A DNA stretch of 8,528 nt, taken from assembly GCA_964560875.1 (NCBI GenBank), contig CAZLMW010000205.1, positions 1 through 8,528 on the forward strand. The letters are read 5' to 3'. The DNA is from CAZLMW01 sp964560875. Lineage in GTDB: Bacteria > Myxococcota_A > UBA9042. The notes beneath the pieces were generated by a model. It did not search any database and was not told the DNA's origin. It saw only the letters and a list, made by a program, of their open reading frames with translations. Each line of letters starts with the position of its first letter. Positions within the stretch are counted from its first letter, which is position 1. Positions 6,685 through 8,528 of the stretch are shown in pieces. A program made the position numbers and the translations under genes.

Positions 6685-8227
6685 CAGGTGGTGGCGCGGG
6701 CGGCGGACCAGGTGGCGGTCCCGGTGGCGCCGATGGTGGCGCCATGGCCGGGGGCGGAGCCGGGGTGATGAACGCCTCGGACGGGCCGGCTTCGCGGTGT
6801 GCCTCGAAGAACGCGACGCCGGACATGCTGTTCAGCTTGGCGACGGCCTCGCGCATGATCTTCTCGACCATATCCTTGCGGCTCGTGTGATAGGTCACCG
6901 ACAGCGAGCTCATCGCGAAAACGTCGAGCACGGGCACTTCGGCCGCCGCCTTGAGGAAATCGCGCGCTTCGCCGCAGGTCGCGAACCGCTGGTCACGGTC
7001 TTTGTGGCAGGTGCGGACGATGAACTCGAGCAGGTCAGCCGGGATGTCGGGCGCCTCGATGCGCGGGTCCGGGATCTCCGCGCGCATGTGTTTGGCGAAC
7101 AGCTCCTGGATGGTGTCCGCGTCGAACGGCAGCTCCTGGCAGCACATCTCGAAAGCGGTCACACCCAGCGAATAGAGGTCGGCGCGACCGTCGAGCTCCC
7201 GGTTCATGATCTGTTCGGGCGACATGTAGTACGGCGTGCCGATGACGCGTCCGCTGCCCCCTTCGGAGCCGCCGGTGTGCGTGGCGATGCCGAAGTCCAT
7301 GATCTTCACCTTGCCATCGGTGCGCAGGAAGATGTTTTCCGGCTTGATGTCGCGGTGAACGAAGCCCTCTTCGTGCGCGTAGTGCAGCGCGTCGAGCGAC
7401 TCGATGAGGATGCGGCGAATCGTCTTGTAGTCGATGCGCTGGCCGGCGTAGATGGCCTCTTCGAGCAGGTCACCGGTCAGCTTCTCCATCACGATGAAGT
7501 GCGTGCCGTAGGCCTGCTGCGTATCGAGCACCTGGACGATGTTGTCGTGCGCGAGCTGCGCGGTCCGCCGGGCCTCTTCGGCGAAGTGGTCGGCGAAACC
7601 TTCGTCGTAAACGAGCGCGTGGCTCAGCATCTTGAGCGCGACGGGCGTGCCCAGCCCGGGGTGTCGGCCTTCGAAAACGGTCGCCACGCCACCTGAGCCG
7701 AGACGTCCGAGCACCTCGTACTTGCCGACCTTGCGGATCCCCGAGGCCTCCATCAGACGTTCGCCGACGAGGCGGGTCAGGAAAACGGCTGTGCTCGGCT
7801 CGCGCTTGAACAGCTCCTGCACCGTCGATTTGTCGATGCGCAGGCAGTGGCATTTGCCTTCGGCCAGGATCGTCGCGTTGCGGGGTTCGCGCGTGATCAG
7901 CGCCATCTCACCGAAGATGGTCGGCGACGGGAACGTGCGTTCGAACACGACCACGTCTCGCGGGTTCTTGACGATGACGCGCATCGTGCCTTCTTCCAGC
8001 ACGAACATGTCTTCGCCTTCATCGCCCTGCGCAATGATGGTGTCGCCGTCTTCGAAGACGACCTCGTCCATCGCTTCGTGGAATCGCTCACGTGCGTCGG
8101 CGGCCATGCCGGAAAACAGCGGAAGGGTCTGCCAACCCGGGCCGGCCTTTGGCGGTTTGGGCGCGTCGCTCAACCCGGAGAACTGCTGAGTCGATGCGTA
8201 GTCGGTCTTGTCGTTCTTATTCGGCAT
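6668..8227 (-). CDS. Soluble Ser/Thr protein kinase with N-terminal cyclic-nucleotide-binding domain
   Basis: 519 residues. About 33-160 is a cNMP-binding domain whose phosphate-binding cassette FGEMALITREPRNAT keeps G106-E107 and R116 with T119, the residues that grip cAMP/cGMP in CRP/PKA-type domains, so ligand binding is likely intact. About 168-428 is a Hanks-type kinase: Gly loop GSGGVATV (177-184), K199 in VALKM, helix-C E218, HRDIKPEN (291-298; catalytic D293, N298), DFG (311-313), GTPYYMSPE (330-338) and R414. All key residues are present, so an active kinase is predicted. Residues 430-480 form an uncharacterised segment, then a Pro-rich tail (489-516). No transmembrane helix is seen, unlike PknB-type receptors, so it is probably cytosolic. 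ATG at 8227 is the only possible start: an in-frame TGA lies 14 codons upstream with no ATG, GTG or TTG between. No clear Shine-Dalgarno precedes it. Confidence 0.94.
   Translation of the reverse strand: MPNKNDKTDYASTQQFSGLSDAPKPPKAGPGWQTLPLFSGMAADARERFHEAMDEVVFEDGDTIIAQGDEGEDMFVLEEGTMRVIVKNPRDVVVFERTFPSPTIFGEMALITREPRNATILAEGKCHCLRIDKSTVQELFKREPSTAVFLTRLVGERLMEASGIRKVGKYEVLGRLGSGGVATVFEGRHPGLGTPVALKMLSHALVYDEGFADHFAEEARRTAQLAHDNIVQVLDTQQAYGTHFIVMEKLTGDLLEEAIYAGQRIDYKTIRRILIESLDALHYAHEEGFVHRDIKPENIFLRTDGKVKIMDFGIATHTGGSEGGSGRVIGTPYYMSPEQIMNRELDGRADLYSLGVTAFEMCCQELPFDADTIQELFAKHMRAEIPDPRIEAPDIPADLLEFIVRTCHKDRDQRFATCGEARDFLKAAAEVPVLDVFAMSSLSVTYHTSRKDMVEKIMREAVAKLNSMSGVAFFEAHREAGPSEAFITPAPPPAMAPPSAPPGPPPGPPPAPPPGYEAP
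6680..6763 (-). repeat. Low-complexity Pro/Ala/Gly tail-coding segment of the kinase gene
   Basis: Residues 489-516 of the kinase are almost entirely Pro, Ala and Gly (APPPAMAPPSAPPGPPPG and onward). On the DNA this is an imperfect run of ggtggc-type triplets. Such tails are usually flexible or bind partner domains. Length variation between strains would be expected. Confidence 0.7.
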
Positions 8228-8353
8228 GGCGTCGGTCTGCTGGACTGCTGGCTGGTCGGCGCCCGGTCATTGCCGCGTGGCTGTGTAAGGGGCTTGCGGT
8301 TCGGACCGGAGTCAGGCGCCGTTTGCACGGACGGCGGCAGCAAAGCGCAACCG

Positions 8354-8386
8354 CCCGCGAATAGCAAGGAGGGAGACGTTCGCGGG
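8354..8386 (+). promoter_or_regulatory. Inverted repeat presenting a strong Shine-Dalgarno sequence in its loop
   Basis: CCCGCGAA (8354-8361) and TTCGCGGG (8379-8386) are perfect 8-bp inverted arms separated by 17 bases. The loop holds AAGGAGGG (8366-8373), the best Shine-Dalgarno match in the window on the + strand, and a GTG (8387-8389) directly abuts the right arm. As RNA this could be a translation-controlling hairpin for a divergent gene. As DNA it could be a protein-binding site upstream of the kinase gene. Confidence 0.5.
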
Positions 8387-8528
8387 GTGCATCGCTTTTG
8401 GTGGTGGCATTCAAGCACAACGCTGTCGCGTCGTGCCGTCTGGGGTCGGCGGCGGCTGAGCGGCGGACTCGCGGCGCCCGAGCACGTCGCTGTCGCGACG
8501 CGCCGGTTGGTTTCGGAGACGGCGGCAG
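8387..8528 (+). CDS. Possible start of a divergent gene, running off the window (weak)
   Basis: From the GTG at 8387 the frame stays open for 47 codons to the window end. AAGGAGGG lies 13 bases upstream, longer than the usual spacing. The peptide begins MHRFWWWHSSTTLSRRAVWG and is Arg- and Trp-rich; I recognise no domain or signal peptide. The frame is also open upstream of the GTG, so the start is not fixed. A direct repeat at 67-base spacing (not a multiple of three) crosses it, which argues for non-coding DNA. It may simply be a chance frame in GC-rich sequence. Confidence 0.2.
   Translation, partial: MHRFWWWHSSTTLSRRAVWGRRRLSGGLAAPEHVAVATRRLVSETAA
8414..8433 (+). repeat. Imperfect 20-base direct repeat, copy 1 (copy 2 at 8481-8500)
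   Basis: AGCACAACGCTGTCGCGTCG here matches AGCACGTCGCTGTCGCGACG at 8481-8500 in 17 of 20 positions, including an uninterrupted CGCTGTCGCG. Copy 2 also contains a 6-bp hairpin, CGTCGC/GCGACG (8485-8500). The spacing of 67 bases is not a codon multiple, so this is not a repeated peptide. A pair of regulator-binding sites is possible. Confidence 0.35.

Larger units (their letters stand above)
8228..8528. other. Region upstream of the kinase gene: probable regulatory DNA, perhaps a divergent gene start
   Basis: These 301 bases carry no well-supported gene. They hold a CTGCTGGA-type short repeat next to the kinase start (about 8237-8252), an 8-bp inverted repeat around a strong Shine-Dalgarno-like sequence (8354-8386), and a 17/20-matching direct repeat (8414-8433, 8481-8500). 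I could not recognise a sigma70-type -35/-10 pair or a sigma54 element on either strand, although the kinase promoter should lie here. Confidence 0.5.

Noticed and set aside
6641..7696. 351-codon open frame on the + strand, opposite the kinase gene
   Set aside because: It is codon-aligned antisense to the kinase gene, whose catalytic motifs are unmistakable. The antisense peptide has no recognisable domain.

Overview
The window is GC-rich with strongly GC-biased third codon positions. Its gene content suggests a large-genome, delta-proteobacterial lineage such as Myxococcota or Bradymonadota: a lipoprotein with an IgGFc-binding-type domain and Cys repeats, a Cys-rich right-handed beta-helix surface protein, and a Hanks-type Ser/Thr kinase fused to a cyclic-nucleotide sensor. 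That assignment is inferred from protein families only; there is no rRNA or other phylogenetic marker.

Layout. Four genes lie on the + strand, probably in one transcription unit: (1) a large secreted-type beta-helix protein whose 5' end is cut off by the window edge (to 2549); (2) a radical SAM enzyme with a likely second, C-terminal Fe-S site (2622-3848); (3) a 102-residue SCP2-like lipid-binding protein (3923-4231); (4) a 782-residue lipoprotein with an IgGFc-binding-type domain (4248-6596). The gaps are 72, 74 and 16 bases. A gene on the - strand (6668-8227) converges on them. It encodes a soluble protein kinase with an N-terminal cNMP-binding domain, an arrangement like eukaryotic cGMP-dependent kinase. 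Upstream of it, 8228-8528 holds an inverted repeat enclosing a strong Shine-Dalgarno-like sequence, an imperfect direct repeat, and perhaps the start of a divergent + strand gene.

How the genes may work together. The + strand set combines two cell-surface proteins with a cytoplasmic radical SAM/SCP2 pair. That pair is the least explained part. The SCP2-like protein could present a hydrophobic substrate to the radical SAM enzyme, but nothing in the sequence proves this. The gap between these two genes is filled by a roughly 20-base tandem repeat whose copies carry TGA stops in all three frames and GAGG-type ribosome-binding sequences, so translation of the SCP2 gene may depend on repeat number. 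The kinase probably responds to a cyclic nucleotide. A link to the surface genes is not shown.
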